From: Pseudovibrio sp947494035
GTDB taxonomy: Bacteria > Pseudomonadota > Alphaproteobacteria > Rhizobiales > Stappiaceae
NCBI GenBank assembly: GCA_947494035.1
Contig: CANLTN010000001.1
Span: forward strand, 1-64,000
Length of the DNA stretch: 64,000 nucleotides
Direction of reading: 5' to 3'
Numbering within the stretch: position 1 is the stretch's first letter; each line of letters starts with the position of its first letter. The position numbers were made by a program, and so were the translations under genes. Positions 45,787 to 54,051 of the stretch are shown here, in pieces. The notes beneath the pieces were generated by a model that was not told where the DNA came from, searched no databases, and was given only the letters and a program-made list of their open reading frames with translations.

Positions 45787-48729
45787 ATGATCCAGCCCAT
45801 GTCGACACAATCCATTGCACCAGCTCTCACAGAGAACGATCACCTTATCCTGATCGATGGCTCTACCTTCATTTTCCGCGCGTATCACGCGCTGCCGCCG
45901 CTTACTCGCAAGCCCGACGGACTGCCCGTTGGCGCGGTTTCCGGCTTCTGCAACATGCTCTGGAAGATGATGCAGGAAGGCCCCACCAAAGAAAAAGGTG
46001 ACGAGCCGACCCACTTTGCCGTGATCTTCGATAAGTCCGGCAAAACATTCCGCAACGACTTCTACCCGGAATATAAGGCCCACCGCCCGCCTCCGCCGGA
46101 AGATCTGCGCCCTCAGTTTGGCCTGATCCGTCAGGCAACCCGCGCATTCGGCGTGCCTGCCATTGAGCAGCAGGGGTATGAGGCGGACGACCTGATCGCC
46201 ACCTACGCCCGTCAGGCAGCAGCGCAAGGCGCCCGCGTCACCATCGTCTCCGGCGATAAAGATCTGATGCAGTTGGTCACCGATAAGATCGGCATGGTCG
46301 ATACCATGAAGAACAAGGTGATCGGCAAGCCAGAGGTGTTCGAGAAGTTTGGCGTTGGACCGGAAAAGGTCGTCGAAGTGCAGTCGCTGGCTGGCGATAG
46401 CGTCGATAACGTGCCGGGCGTCCCCGGCATCGGCCTGAAAACCGCCGCCCTGCTCATCAACGAGTTCGGTGATCTGGACACCCTGCTGGAGCAGGCCGAA
46501 ACCATTAAGCAGAAGAAGCGCCGCGAGAACCTCATTGAATTCGCCGAGCAGGCCCGCATTTCCAAGCGCCTTGTGCAGCTGGAAGAGGCTGTGCCGGTTG
46601 AAACCCCGATTGAAGACTTCTCGGTCTGCGATGTGGACGCGGCACAGGCTGTTGGCTTCCTCAAAGCCATGGGCTTCACCAGCCTCACCAAGAAAGTCGC
46701 TGATGTTACCGGAGCTGTGCTGGAAAATATCGAGCCGATTGAAGTTGTGGTTGAAGGTTGGGAAAGCACGGTAAAACCGGCAGAACAAGCTGAGGATGCT
46801 TCGGGAGAACTTGAGGGTAAAGCATGGACCGCTGCCCCTTTGGCAGAGAAGATTGCCGCTGAAATATCAGTTCTTCCCATAGATAATTCCGCATACGAAA
46901 CAGTCTCCACTGCTGAACGCCTCAAAGAGTGGATAGCGCAAGCCTATGAAGTGGGCTATGTGGCTGTGGACACCGAGACCGATGCACTCAACGCCATGGA
47001 AGCTGGCCTTGTGGGTGTCTCCCTCGCCTGCACACCGGGCAAAGCCTGCTACATCCCACTCGCGCATGTGGATGGTGAAGGCGATCTCCTCGGTGGCGGC
47101 GCGCTGCTGGAAGGCCAGATACCGCTCAAAGAAGCCATTGCCCTGCTCAAGCCAATGCTGGAAGACCCGGCTGTCCTCAAAATCGCGCAGAATATGAAGT
47201 ACGACTGGCTCGTGCTCAAGCGTTACGGCGTCGAAATGGCACCGTTTGACGACACCATGCTGCTGTCCTACGCGCTCGATGCGGGCAAGGGCGGCAACGG
47301 TATGGACGAGCTGTCCCAGCGCTGGCTCAACCACACGCCAATACCGTTCAAGGAAGTCTGCGGCTCCGGCAAATCGCAGATCTCCTTCGACAAGGTGCCG
47401 CTGGACAAAGCCACCGCCTACGCGGCGGAAGATGCGGACGTTACCCTGCGCCTTTGGAAAATCCTCAAACCACGCCTCGCCGCTGAGGAAATGACCGTGG
47501 TTTACGAGCGTCTGGAACGCCCGATGGTGGCAACGCTGGCCAAAATGGAGCGCCGCGGCATCTCCATCGACCGTCAGATGCTCTCCCTGCTCTCTGGCGA
47601 GTTTGCCCAAGGCGCTGCCGCGCTGGAAGCGGAAATCCACGATGTCGCAGGCGAAATCTTCAACGTCGGCTCGCCAAAGCAGCTGGGTGAAATCCTGTTT
47701 GGCAAAATGGGTCTCCCCGGCGGCAAAAAAACCAAAACCGGCGCTTGGTCCACCTCTGTTTCTGTGCTGGATGACCTTGCCGCCCAAGGCCATGAGCTGC
47801 CAAGCAAAATCGTCGAGTGGCGCCAGCTCAGCAAGCTGAAATCCACCTACACCGACGCCCTGCCAAGCTTCATCAATCAGGAAACAGGCCGCGTCCACAC
47901 CTCGTTCTCGCTGGCAGCCACTTCAACAGGCCGTTTGTCGTCTTCCGAGCCAAACATCCAGAACATTCCGATTCGTACGGCAGAAGGCCGCAAGATCCGT
48001 CAGGCGTTTGTTGCTGATAAGGGCAAAATGCTCATTTCTGCCGATTACAGCCAGATCGAACTGCGCGTGCTCGCCCACATGGCAGATATTCCGCAGCTTA
48101 AACAGGCCTTTGCTGACGGGCTCGACATTCACGCCATGACAGCAAGCGAGATGTTTGGTGTGCCGATTGAAGGCATGGACCCGATGGTTCGCCGCCGCGC
48201 CAAAGCCATCAACTTCGGCATCATCTACGGCATCTCAGCCTTCGGCCTTGCCAACCAGCTGGGCATCGCACGCGGCGAAGCAGGCGATTACATCAAAATG
48301 TATTTTGAGCGCTTCCCCGGCATCAAAGAGTACATGGAAGAGACCAAAAAGTTCGTCCATGCAAATGGTTACGTCGAAACCATCTTTGGCCGCCGCGCCC
48401 ACTATCCGGATGTAAACACCAAAAACCCGAACATGCGTCAGTTCTACGAACGCGCAGCCATCAACGCACCAATTCAGGGCTCAGCGGCCGATATCATCCG
48501 CCGCGCCATGGTGCGTATGGACGAGGTTCTGGAAAACGCAAATCTGGACGCCCAAATGCTGCTGCAGGTGCACGACGAATTGATCTTCGAACTGCCAGAG
48601 GATCAGGTGGACGAGACCAAAAAACTCGTCATCTCCACCATGGAAAAAGCCACCGCCCCCGCCCTCCAGCTCTCGGTCCCCCTCAAGGTAGAAGCCGAAG
48701 CCGCCCCCAACTGGGAAGAGGCGCACTAG
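45787..48729 (+). CDS. polA: DNA polymerase I
   Basis: PolA fills gaps in repair and removes RNA primers. The 980-residue product has the 5'-3' exonuclease domain (about 15-300: LIDGSTFIFRAYHAL, GYEADDLIATYARQA, SGDKDLMQLV, VPGVPGIGLKTAA). The intact 3'-5' proofreading domain is about 380-580 (VAVDTETDALNAMEAGLVG), with D-x-E, and the family A polymerase domain has motif A DYSQIELRVLAH (around 751) and motif C VHDELIFE (around 926). A start four codons later (45799) is equally plausible. The last 17 bases, including the TAG stop, are also the intrinsic terminator stem. A diverged copy of the polA tail lies 254 bases on. Confidence 0.96.
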   Translation: MIQPMSTQSIAPALTENDHLILIDGSTFIFRAYHALPPLTRKPDGLPVGAVSGFCNMLWKMMQEGPTKEKGDEPTHFAVIFDKSGKTFRNDFYPEYKAHRPPPPEDLRPQFGLIRQATRAFGVPAIEQQGYEADDLIATYARQAAAQGARVTIVSGDKDLMQLVTDKIGMVDTMKNKVIGKPEVFEKFGVGPEKVVEVQSLAGDSVDNVPGVPGIGLKTAALLINEFGDLDTLLEQAETIKQKKRRENLIEFAEQARISKRLVQLEEAVPVETPIEDFSVCDVDAAQAVGFLKAMGFTSLTKKVADVTGAVLENIEPIEVVVEGWESTVKPAEQAEDASGELEGKAWTAAPLAEKIAAEISVLPIDNSAYETVSTAERLKEWIAQAYEVGYVAVDTETDALNAMEAGLVGVSLACTPGKACYIPLAHVDGEGDLLGGGALLEGQIPLKEAIALLKPMLEDPAVLKIAQNMKYDWLVLKRYGVEMAPFDDTMLLSYALDAGKGGNGMDELSQRWLNHTPIPFKEVCGSGKSQISFDKVPLDKATAYAAEDADVTLRLWKILKPRLAAEEMTVVYERLERPMVATLAKMERRGISIDRQMLSLLSGEFAQGAAALEAEIHDVAGEIFNVGSPKQLGEILFGKMGLPGGKKTKTGAWSTSVSVLDDLAAQGHELPSKIVEWRQLSKLKSTYTDALPSFINQETGRVHTSFSLAATSTGRLSSSEPNIQNIPIRTAEGRKIRQAFVADKGKMLISADYSQIELRVLAHMADIPQLKQAFADGLDIHAMTASEMFGVPIEGMDPMVRRRAKAINFGIIYGISAFGLANQLGIARGEAGDYIKMYFERFPGIKEYMEETKKFVHANGYVETIFGRRAHYPDVNTKNPNMRQFYERAAINAPIQGSAADIIRRAMVRMDEVLENANLDAQMLLQVHDELIFELPEDQVDETKKLVISTMEKATAPALQLSVPLKVEAEAAPNWEEAH

Positions 48730-48740
48730 CGCCTCTTTTT
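48716..48740 (+). terminator. Terminator of polA, overlapping its stop codon
   Basis: Stem AAGAGGCGC (48716-48724) / GCGCCTCTT (48729-48737) with loop ACTA, then TTTT. The polA stop codon TAG (48727-48729) lies in the loop and stem, so the terminator is part of the coding end. Confidence 0.9.
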
Positions 48741-48780
48741 CCGTGGGGCCAAACCTCACGCAATAGCCCCACTCACCATC

Positions 48781-48939
48781 GTCATCCCGGCCTCCGAGCC
48801 GGGATCCATGGGGCATTAATTTCACTTTTAGTCGCTCGAAGAACGCTCAATTCTTAGCTGTCAGCTTATGAGCTATCCCAGTAAAGCCCTCACTCGCGGC
48901 CCTAGATCCCGGATCACCGCTTCGCTTGTCCGGGATGAC
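48781..48939. repeat. Palindromic repeat element with inverted ends, copy 2
   Basis: A 159-base unit bounded by GTCATCCCGG (48781-48790) and CCGGGATGAC (48930-48939). It contains a terminal hairpin CCCGGCCTCCGAGCCGGGA-like, and an inner region CGCTCGAAGAACGCTCAAT shared with copy 3. The right part CTAGATCCCGGATCACCG with CTTGTCCGGGATGAC forms a second hairpin. Confidence 0.75.
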
Positions 48940-49034
48940 AATCGGAGGACCGGAAGCCCCCAACTGGGAAGCGGCGCACCAGTGGCTCTTTGTCCCGTGG
49001 GGGATCGCGTCAAGCAACAGCCTAACCCTCCGGT

Positions 49035-49193
49035 TTCATCCCGGTCCCCGAGCGGGGACCCATCGGGCACGACCTTCACTCGCATTCGCTCAAAGAACGC
49101 TCAATCCCCGGTTGTCAGCTCAGGAGCCATTACCGCATTGCGCTTACTCGCGGCCCTAGATCCCGGATCAGCGCTTCGCTTGTCCGGGATGAC
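49035..49193. repeat. Palindromic repeat element with inverted ends, copy 3
   Basis: A 159-base unit from TTCATCCCGG (49035-49044, first base changed) to CCGGGATGAC (49184-49193). Same length as copy 2 and at the 254-base offset, so it is part of the same tandem duplication, with many substitutions in its centre. Confidence 0.75.
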
Positions 49194-49225
49194 ATCAGGA
49201 GGACCGGAAGCTGCCTACCACCACC

Positions 49226-49250
49226 GTCATCCCGCACTTGATGCGGGATC
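49226..49250. repeat. Short palindromic repeat, copy 2
   Basis: Identical over 25 bases to 23789-23813: GTCATCCCGCA, CTTGA, TGCGGGATC. It starts with the same GTCATCCCG as the larger elements and is placed similarly, about 32 bases after the last of them. Confidence 0.7.
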
Positions 49251-49351
49251 GAGTGCAGTCCTGCTACTAAATACAGCGATGATTTAAGAAAACTGATCTG
49301 GTTGCAAGCTCAAGAGCCCCCGACAAGAGATGCGGAAATAATGGCCTTAGA

Positions 49352-50182
49352 TTATTTGGGCGTAGCTTTATAGGCTGTAGGTTTCAGCGAGACACGCTCT
49401 GTGAGCGGCGAACGAAGCTCAAAAACACCTCTCTCACCGGAGAAATCGAATACGCGAACGAGAACAAATCGCTCTGGTTCATCCTGCGAAAATCTCAGTT
49501 CATTTTCTGAAATATAAAACGGAGTTTCCCGGCCTCCATTTGTGGTCTTCACCTCAAGAAACCGCTCTGAACCGTCATTTGCATAGGAGTCAATATCATA
49601 ACCAAGCCCGTCGCCTTCTTCTTCAGCAACCCAATAGACTTTTTCCGCCAAGTCCATTCGCCCAGCTTCTTCAAGTCGTTGCTTTTCAAGTTCTAAGACG
49701 TAGGCTTCACCTTGCTTTCCAAGCTCGCGGTTATCCGCATCCCGCTCCGCATAATCCGGCTTTTGCGCGCGTCGAACCACGCTGCGTGTTTTGCTGGGTT
49801 CAGTCGTTGAGGCTTGAGATGGCGGTGGGGCAATATACGCTTCAGTCCCTTCATCAAGCTCCATTCGCGTCTCAGGAATTTCTCGCAAACCAACTTGATG
49901 TTGTGCATCTAAGAAGCGTTGCACCGCATCTTTCAAGGATCTCTGATAATTCTTTGCAGGACGCAAGCCGGACACCCACGGGTGCTTTATTGCATCCAAG
50001 ACAGCACTCACATTTTGCTGCTTAAACTCGATGGATTTCTCGGATCTAGGAAGAGAGTGTGCCAGCTTCCTCCGTCGAGCTGCCTTATTGAAAGGCTCAC
50101 CTTGAAGTTCTAATTTCAGCATTTCAAAATAGTCAGCGACAAGAAGGTCATTCTCCTCGTCTGTCCAATCACTAGCGGCCAT
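49352..50182 (-). CDS. DUF3883 (NO VEIN C-terminal) domain protein, possible nuclease
   Basis: The 276-residue protein has a C-terminal DUF3883-type domain (about 145-260) that resembles a PD-(D/E)xK nuclease core: NRELGKQGEAYVLELEK (E159), GLGYDIDSY (D196) and RFLEVKTTNG (E210, K212). Beginning WTDEENDLLVADYFEMLKLEL, the first ~85 residues carry a helical module that also continues EFKQQNVSAVLDAIKHPWVSGLRPA. The middle is a Pro/Ser/Arg-rich linker. In other bacteria DUF3883 occurs in defence-island and restriction contexts, but here it stands alone between repeats and an acetyltransferase gene. The ATG at 50182 precedes the conserved N-terminus. Nuclease activity is inference. Confidence 0.72.
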   Translation of the reverse strand: MAASDWTDEENDLLVADYFEMLKLELQGEPFNKAARRRKLAHSLPRSEKSIEFKQQNVSAVLDAIKHPWVSGLRPAKNYQRSLKDAVQRFLDAQHQVGLREIPETRMELDEGTEAYIAPPPSQASTTEPSKTRSVVRRAQKPDYAERDADNRELGKQGEAYVLELEKQRLEEAGRMDLAEKVYWVAEEEGDGLGYDIDSYANDGSERFLEVKTTNGGRETPFYISENELRFSQDEPERFVLVRVFDFSGERGVFELRSPLTERVSLKPTAYKATPK

Positions 50183-50251
50183 AAAAGTCTCAAATCAAAC
50201 AATGTTTGAATCAAGACTAGCATGTTCAATTTGCAACTTTAAGTGTGTTTG

Positions 50252-50770
50252 TTAGACGGCTCCTTCATCTCTGACATACAGCGCATGCGGCAATCCGTCT
50301 TCGGTGAAGTCCTTCCGATATGTGAAGCCAGCTCGTTGGGAACAGCGGATTGCGGTTGTGTTTTCTGGCCTGTGGCCAACACAAAACAAGTGATCCTCAG
50401 AGCGGGCAAGCGGCTTCACATGTTCAACGGCAGCACTCAGCATGGTTGTACCGAGGTTCTGGCCCAAAACAGCGGGATCTCCAATGTAGTAATCAAAGCT
50501 AATGCCATCTGACATGCCGATGATATCGATGCCGTATTCTGGAAAGCTCCGGTTCAGATACCATTGCAAATACCCGAAAGGCGCGCCATTAAGTTCTGCG
50601 ATCAGACAGTTGGTTCTATGATCATCTTCAACGCGGCAAGCATAGCGCTTCACCACCTGTTCAAGCGTGCTTGGTTCACGCTCATAAAAGGGGCGCAGAT
50701 GAGGTTGGTTGAGCCATTCATGCAATAAAGGCATGTCGTGGATCGAAAGTGGTCTCATCTGAACAGCCAT
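50252..50770 (-). CDS. GNAT-family acetyltransferase (AAC(6')-like)
   Basis: The 172-residue protein has the GNAT acetyl-CoA-binding fold with FGYLQWYLN and, near the C-terminal third, VLGQNLGTTMLSAAVEHV, the pantetheine-loop type motif, then NTTAIRCSQRAGFTYRKDF, the usual end of the fold. The N-terminal MRPLSIHDMPLLHEWLNQPHLRPFY resembles aminoglycoside 6'-N-acetyltransferases and siderophore or ornithine acyltransferases, so the acceptor could be an aminoglycoside, polyamine or lysine N-hydroxylated siderophore intermediate. The ATG at 50770 has AGGGGG at a proper distance; a GTG at 50779 is also possible. It is in tandem with the DUF3883 gene (69 bases apart) but no functional link is evident. 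Confidence 0.75.
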   Translation of the reverse strand: MAVQMRPLSIHDMPLLHEWLNQPHLRPFYEREPSTLEQVVKRYACRVEDDHRTNCLIAELNGAPFGYLQWYLNRSFPEYGIDIIGMSDGISFDYYIGDPAVLGQNLGTTMLSAAVEHVKPLARSEDHLFCVGHRPENTTAIRCSQRAGFTYRKDFTEDGLPHALYVRDEGAV

Positions 50771-50849
50771 GCATTTCACCCCCTATTGCATGTCGTTTGC
50801 AGTACCCTAACGTATCCAAGTCGGCGTTGACAAAGCCACCCACACAAAA

Positions 50850-50877
50850 CAAACCCCGCCACAAAGGACGGGGTTTG
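50850..50877 (-). terminator. Terminator of the M2 peptidase gene
   Basis: Stem CAAACCCCG (50850-50858) / CGGGGTTTG (50869-50877), loop CCACAAAGGA. It lies 55 bases beyond the peptidase stop codon, and an A-rich run (50842-50853) provides T residues on the minus strand. Confidence 0.8.
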
Positions 50878-50931
50878 ATAATATCCGGCGGGCTTGCAGG
50901 CGGTTAAGGCCGGCAGGGTTGCCTTGCTGGT

Positions 50932-52740
50932 CTACCAGCCGCAGGATTTGCCGGCGTTTTGCTCATCTAGGTAAGCCATGAGTGGTGCGAAGTATTCCAG
51001 AATAGCTGTCGCGTCGGCCTCACGGCTTCCGGTAAACGCTTCCAGACTGTCCTGCCATGGCAGGGCTGCACCGGTTTCAAGCATGGCATTGAATTTCTTG
51101 CCAACTTCCTTGTCGCCATAGATGGAACACGCGGCCAGCGGCCCTTCCCAACCAGCAATACGGCAAGCTTCGCGGTAGAACTGGAACTGGAAGATATGCG
51201 CGAGGAAATAGCGGGTGTACGGCACATTATTCGGAATGTGGTACTTGGCACCTGGGTCAAACGCATCCGCAGCACGGTCAACTGGTGCCGCAACGCCTTG
51301 ATACTTCTCGCGAAGCTCCCACCAGCCTTCATTGTAGGTCTCTGGCGTCAGCTCGCCGTTGAACACCTTCCAGCGCCACTGGTCCACCAGCAGGCCAAAC
51401 GGCAGGAACGCGATCTTGTCCAGCGCCTGTGCAAGCAGAATGTTGGTGTTCACCTCTTCTGAAGCATCCAGCGGCAGAAGACCGATCTGCTTCAGATACT
51501 TAGGTGTAATCGATAGGCTCACCATATCGCCAATCGCTTCGTGGAACCCGTCGTTCGGGTCATCCTGATACATAGGCGACTGCTGATTATAAGCACGCTG
51601 GTAGAAGTTGTGCCCCAGCTCGTGGTGAACGGTGTTGAAGTCCTCTCCCGTTACCTCGGTACACATCTTGATCCGCAAATCATCCTTGCCATCCACGTTC
51701 CACGCAGAAGCATGGCACTGAACGTCACGGTCACGCGGCTCGGTGATCAGGGAGCGCTCGTAGAAGGACTCCGGCAGTGGATCGAAGCCGAGCGAGGTAA
51801 AGAACCCTTCCGCCGTCTTCACCATCTTCAACGGTGTGTAGTTCTGCTCTTCCAGCAACTTGGTCAGGTCATAACCCTGCTCGTTACCTTCAGCAGCAAC
51901 CAGCGGATAGATGTTGCCCCAGGACTGCGCCCACATATTGCCCAGCAAATGCGCAGGGATTGGCCCGTCCGCAGGCACCTTATCGGCTCCGTAATGATCC
52001 ACCAGCTTGTCACGCACATAACAGTGCAGACCGTCGTAAAGCGGCTTCACTTCACCCCACAGCCGATCCACATCCTGACGGAAGTCATCCGGGTCCATAT
52101 CGTATTTGGAGCGCCACATGGAGCCGGTGTCTTTAAAGCCAAGCTCGCTGGAACCCTGATTGGCGATCGCCACCATCTCCGCGTACATATCTTTCATTGG
52201 TGGAGAAACGGTGCGCCAGCCTTCCCAAACCTCCAGCAGCTTTTCGTAATCGCGGCTGGTTGCCATGATACGGCTGAGCTTGGAAAGCGAAAGTGGCTCG
52301 CCATCAATTTCAATCTTGCCCGTTCCGTAGATGGTTTCCATCTCGGTGTTGAGTTGGGCGAGCTTTTTGATTTTGTCAGGCTCGTTTTCAGGGGCAGGCA
52401 GCGTCAGACCCAGCTTCAAAAGCTTCATCTTGCGCGCCAGATCCGTTGGCAGTTCAAGCCCGTCAAACTGCTTTGTCTGGTTGGCGAGGGAAACGGAGAG
52501 TTTCGTGGTCCGCTCGGACATCAGCGCGTTGAGCCAGTTGGTGTCGTAGGTGATGAAGTTGGCATTCACCCATGCAACACGACTGGCCTCCTCCCAGATC
52601 TCCGCAAGGGTCTCTTCCGAGCTCTCAATAAACACCCTCGCGTCCTCAACCGTGACTTTCTTTTCCCCCTCAGCCTGTGCTGAACTTAGCGGAATCAAAG
52701 CAAGCGAAAGTGCAGGCAACACAAATAACAACCGCTTCAC
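50932..52740 (-). CDS. Secreted M2-family peptidyl-dipeptidase (ACE-like metallopeptidase)
   Basis: M2 peptidases are zinc dipeptidyl carboxypeptidases related to angiotensin-converting enzyme. The 602-residue protein has a signal peptide (MKRLLFVLPALSLALIPLSSAQA) and the zinc motif HHELGHNFY (around 373-377) with the third ligand glutamate 24 residues later in GFHEAIGDM, the ACE spacing. Other family patterns are WRSKYDMDPDDFRQDVDRLWGEVKPLY, AHLLGNMWAQSWGNIYPLV and the C-terminal YTRYFLAHIFQFQFYREAC. It starts at a GTG (52740) after GGGGAGG. Bacterial ACE homologues are known from Xanthomonas and marine gammaproteobacteria and alphaproteobacteria. No neighbouring gene suggests a substrate. 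Confidence 0.9.
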   Translation of the reverse strand: MKRLLFVLPALSLALIPLSSAQAEGEKKVTVEDARVFIESSEETLAEIWEEASRVAWVNANFITYDTNWLNALMSERTTKLSVSLANQTKQFDGLELPTDLARKMKLLKLGLTLPAPENEPDKIKKLAQLNTEMETIYGTGKIEIDGEPLSLSKLSRIMATSRDYEKLLEVWEGWRTVSPPMKDMYAEMVAIANQGSSELGFKDTGSMWRSKYDMDPDDFRQDVDRLWGEVKPLYDGLHCYVRDKLVDHYGADKVPADGPIPAHLLGNMWAQSWGNIYPLVAAEGNEQGYDLTKLLEEQNYTPLKMVKTAEGFFTSLGFDPLPESFYERSLITEPRDRDVQCHASAWNVDGKDDLRIKMCTEVTGEDFNTVHHELGHNFYQRAYNQQSPMYQDDPNDGFHEAIGDMVSLSITPKYLKQIGLLPLDASEEVNTNILLAQALDKIAFLPFGLLVDQWRWKVFNGELTPETYNEGWWELREKYQGVAAPVDRAADAFDPGAKYHIPNNVPYTRYFLAHIFQFQFYREACRIAGWEGPLAACSIYGDKEVGKKFNAMLETGAALPWQDSLEAFTGSREADATAILEYFAPLMAYLDEQNAGKSCGW

Positions 52741-53216
52741 GAAAACCTCCCCAACAATAGCGTATTAAACGAAATACCTGATGCATCTCTTATGCATAAA
52801 ATGTCATTTATGACGTAACGTTAAGGGTTTTATCTTGTAAGTCTAGTGCAATTTACCGCCATTTATCTCCTATTTCAGCGGCAAAATAGCAAAAATATTG
52901 CACACACAATTAAGGCGAATTTTCAATGATGAACCCATTTCAGTTGCCCTGCTCCAACTCCTGAAACTGCCTAACTTTTAAGCCAAAACCCGCAGGACTC
53001 GCGCAGGAACAGCTCTTTAGTGAGTCGCAGATACTCCCCACGACCTCCGGCGGTTCTAACGCGCTGGAAAACGAGCGCGCAGCATAAGAGGGCACGGACC
53101 GCGCAAAAGCCCGCTCAGGGCTGCGGGAATAAACCCGCCTGATCCAAACCGGCGTTCTCTTAAAGCCGGCCCTGCATCCTTAAAGCAATTGTTAGATTGT
53201 AAAGGACCATCATTGC
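52741..53216. other. Gene-free region between the M2 peptidase and aquaporin genes
   Basis: These 476 bases contain no convincing gene. The left part is AT-rich and should hold the promoter for the M2 gene. From about 53010 it becomes GC-rich with several short inverted repeats (such as CCCGCTCAGGGCTGCGGG near 53118-53136) and looks like structured leader or decayed sequence. No tRNA or rRNA was recognised. Confidence 0.5.
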
Positions 53217-53226
53217 GTGTTGGAAA

Positions 53227-53264
53227 TCTCCTCATGCTACCTCCCTCATATCAATATGAGGAGA
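53227..53264 (+). promoter_or_regulatory. Alternative hairpins covering the aquaporin ribosome binding site
   Basis: The ribosome binding site GAGGAGA of aqpZ can pair with two upstream segments that exclude each other: TCTCCTCAT (53227-53235) with ATGAGGAGA (53256-53264), 9 bp; or CCTCATA (53244-53250) with TATGAGG (53255-53261), 7 bp with loop TCAA. Both would hide the Shine-Dalgarno. This could regulate translation, for example by temperature or a ligand, but nothing else in the leader identifies a known riboswitch. Confidence 0.5.
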
Positions 53265-53270
53265 AGTGCG

Positions 53271-53975
53271 ATGTTGAGGAAACTTGGCGCAGAATTTGTA
53301 GGCACCTTCGCGTTGGTCTCTGCAGTGTGCGGCGGGGCAATGGTGTCCTTCGCCCCGGTTGAATGGTATGGCGGATCAGGCCTGCTGGGCGTGGCGCTCG
53401 CTGTTGGCCTTTCAGTTGCGTGTATGGCCTATGCTTTTGCCAATGTCTCGGGCGCTCATTTCAATCCAGCGGTAACCATCGGCCTTTGGGCGGCAAAGCG
53501 GTTTCCGACGTTGGATGTGATCCCATATATTATTGCGCAGGTCATTGGCGGTGCAGCAGCGGCTGGCGTCTTCTGGGTTATCCTTGCACATGGCCCGGGT
53601 GATCCTCCCGGCTTTGCATCCAATGGCTTTGGCGAACACTCCAATGGTGGCTTTTCTGAACTTGCAGTTGCCATTGCAGAAATCACCGTCACCGCCATGT
53701 TCCTGATTGTGATCATCGGTGCCACGTCCAAAAAGGCACCCGCAGCCCTTGCCCCACTTGCAATCGGCTTGATGTTGACCTGTATGCACATCATCGCAAT
53801 CCCGATTTCCGGTGCATCCTTGAACCCCGCCCGCTCCACTGCAACCGCAATTTTCAACGGTGGTTGGGCGCTTGAACAACTTTGGATGTTCTGGTTTGCC
53901 CCAATTGTCGGGGCTCTGGTTGGGGCCGGTATCTGTTGGGTTATCGGCACATGTGGCCATGAAGAGACCGACTAA
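53271..53975 (+). CDS. aqpZ: Aquaporin Z-type water channel
   Basis: AqpZ passes water across the inner membrane. The 234-residue MIP-family protein has six hydrophobic segments and the two NPA motifs, SGAHFNPAVTIGLW (first) and GASLNPARSTATAIF (second), whose NPARS carries the arginine of the selectivity filter. The aromatic and histidine context (LIHLISIPV-like ACMHIIAIPISG) fits the water-selective group rather than GlpF. The start at 53271 (MLRKLGAEFVGTF) matches AqpZ and follows GAGGAGAAG. A GTG 18 codons upstream (53217) with AAAGGA before it could yield a longer form or a leader. The C-terminus ends without extension. It stands alone, plus strand. Confidence 0.94.
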   Translation: MLRKLGAEFVGTFALVSAVCGGAMVSFAPVEWYGGSGLLGVALAVGLSVACMAYAFANVSGAHFNPAVTIGLWAAKRFPTLDVIPYIIAQVIGGAAAAGVFWVILAHGPGDPPGFASNGFGEHSNGGFSELAVAIAEITVTAMFLIVIIGATSKKAPAALAPLAIGLMLTCMHIIAIPISGASLNPARSTATAIFNGGWALEQLWMFWFAPIVGALVGAGICWVIGTCGHEETD

Positions 53976-54051
53976 CCGCTATAACAACATTATCATTTCG
54001 TCTCCGTCACGATTTAAACCCCGTGGCGGAGAGCTTGCTCAGGAAGCTGGA

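Larger units (their letters stand above)
48693..49200. repeat. Tandem duplication (about 254-base period) including the polA 3' end
   Basis: The polA tail sequence (CCCCCAACTGGGAAG at about 48702-48717) reappears at 48957-48971 followed by a decayed version of its terminator (GCGGCGCACCAGTGGCTC in place of GAGGCGCACTAGCGCCTC). Both tails are followed by a 159-base palindromic repeat ending CCGGGATGAC, and GGACCGGAAGC at 48947-48957 recurs at 49201-49211. The shared offset is 254 bases, and the copies are clearly diverged in the middle. Confidence 0.7.

Noticed and set aside
46867..47898. A 343-codon minus-strand frame inside polA
   Set aside because: Antisense to conserved polymerase motifs; long antisense frames are common in this codon usage.
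48781..49250. A CRISPR array behind polA
   Set aside because: The repeats are palindromic units of 159 bases with a 254-base period, not short direct repeats with regular spacers, and no cas genes are near.
51541..52683. A 380-codon plus-strand frame inside the M2 peptidase gene
   Set aside because: Antisense shadow of a gene with intact zinc motif and signal peptide; no recognisable protein motif.
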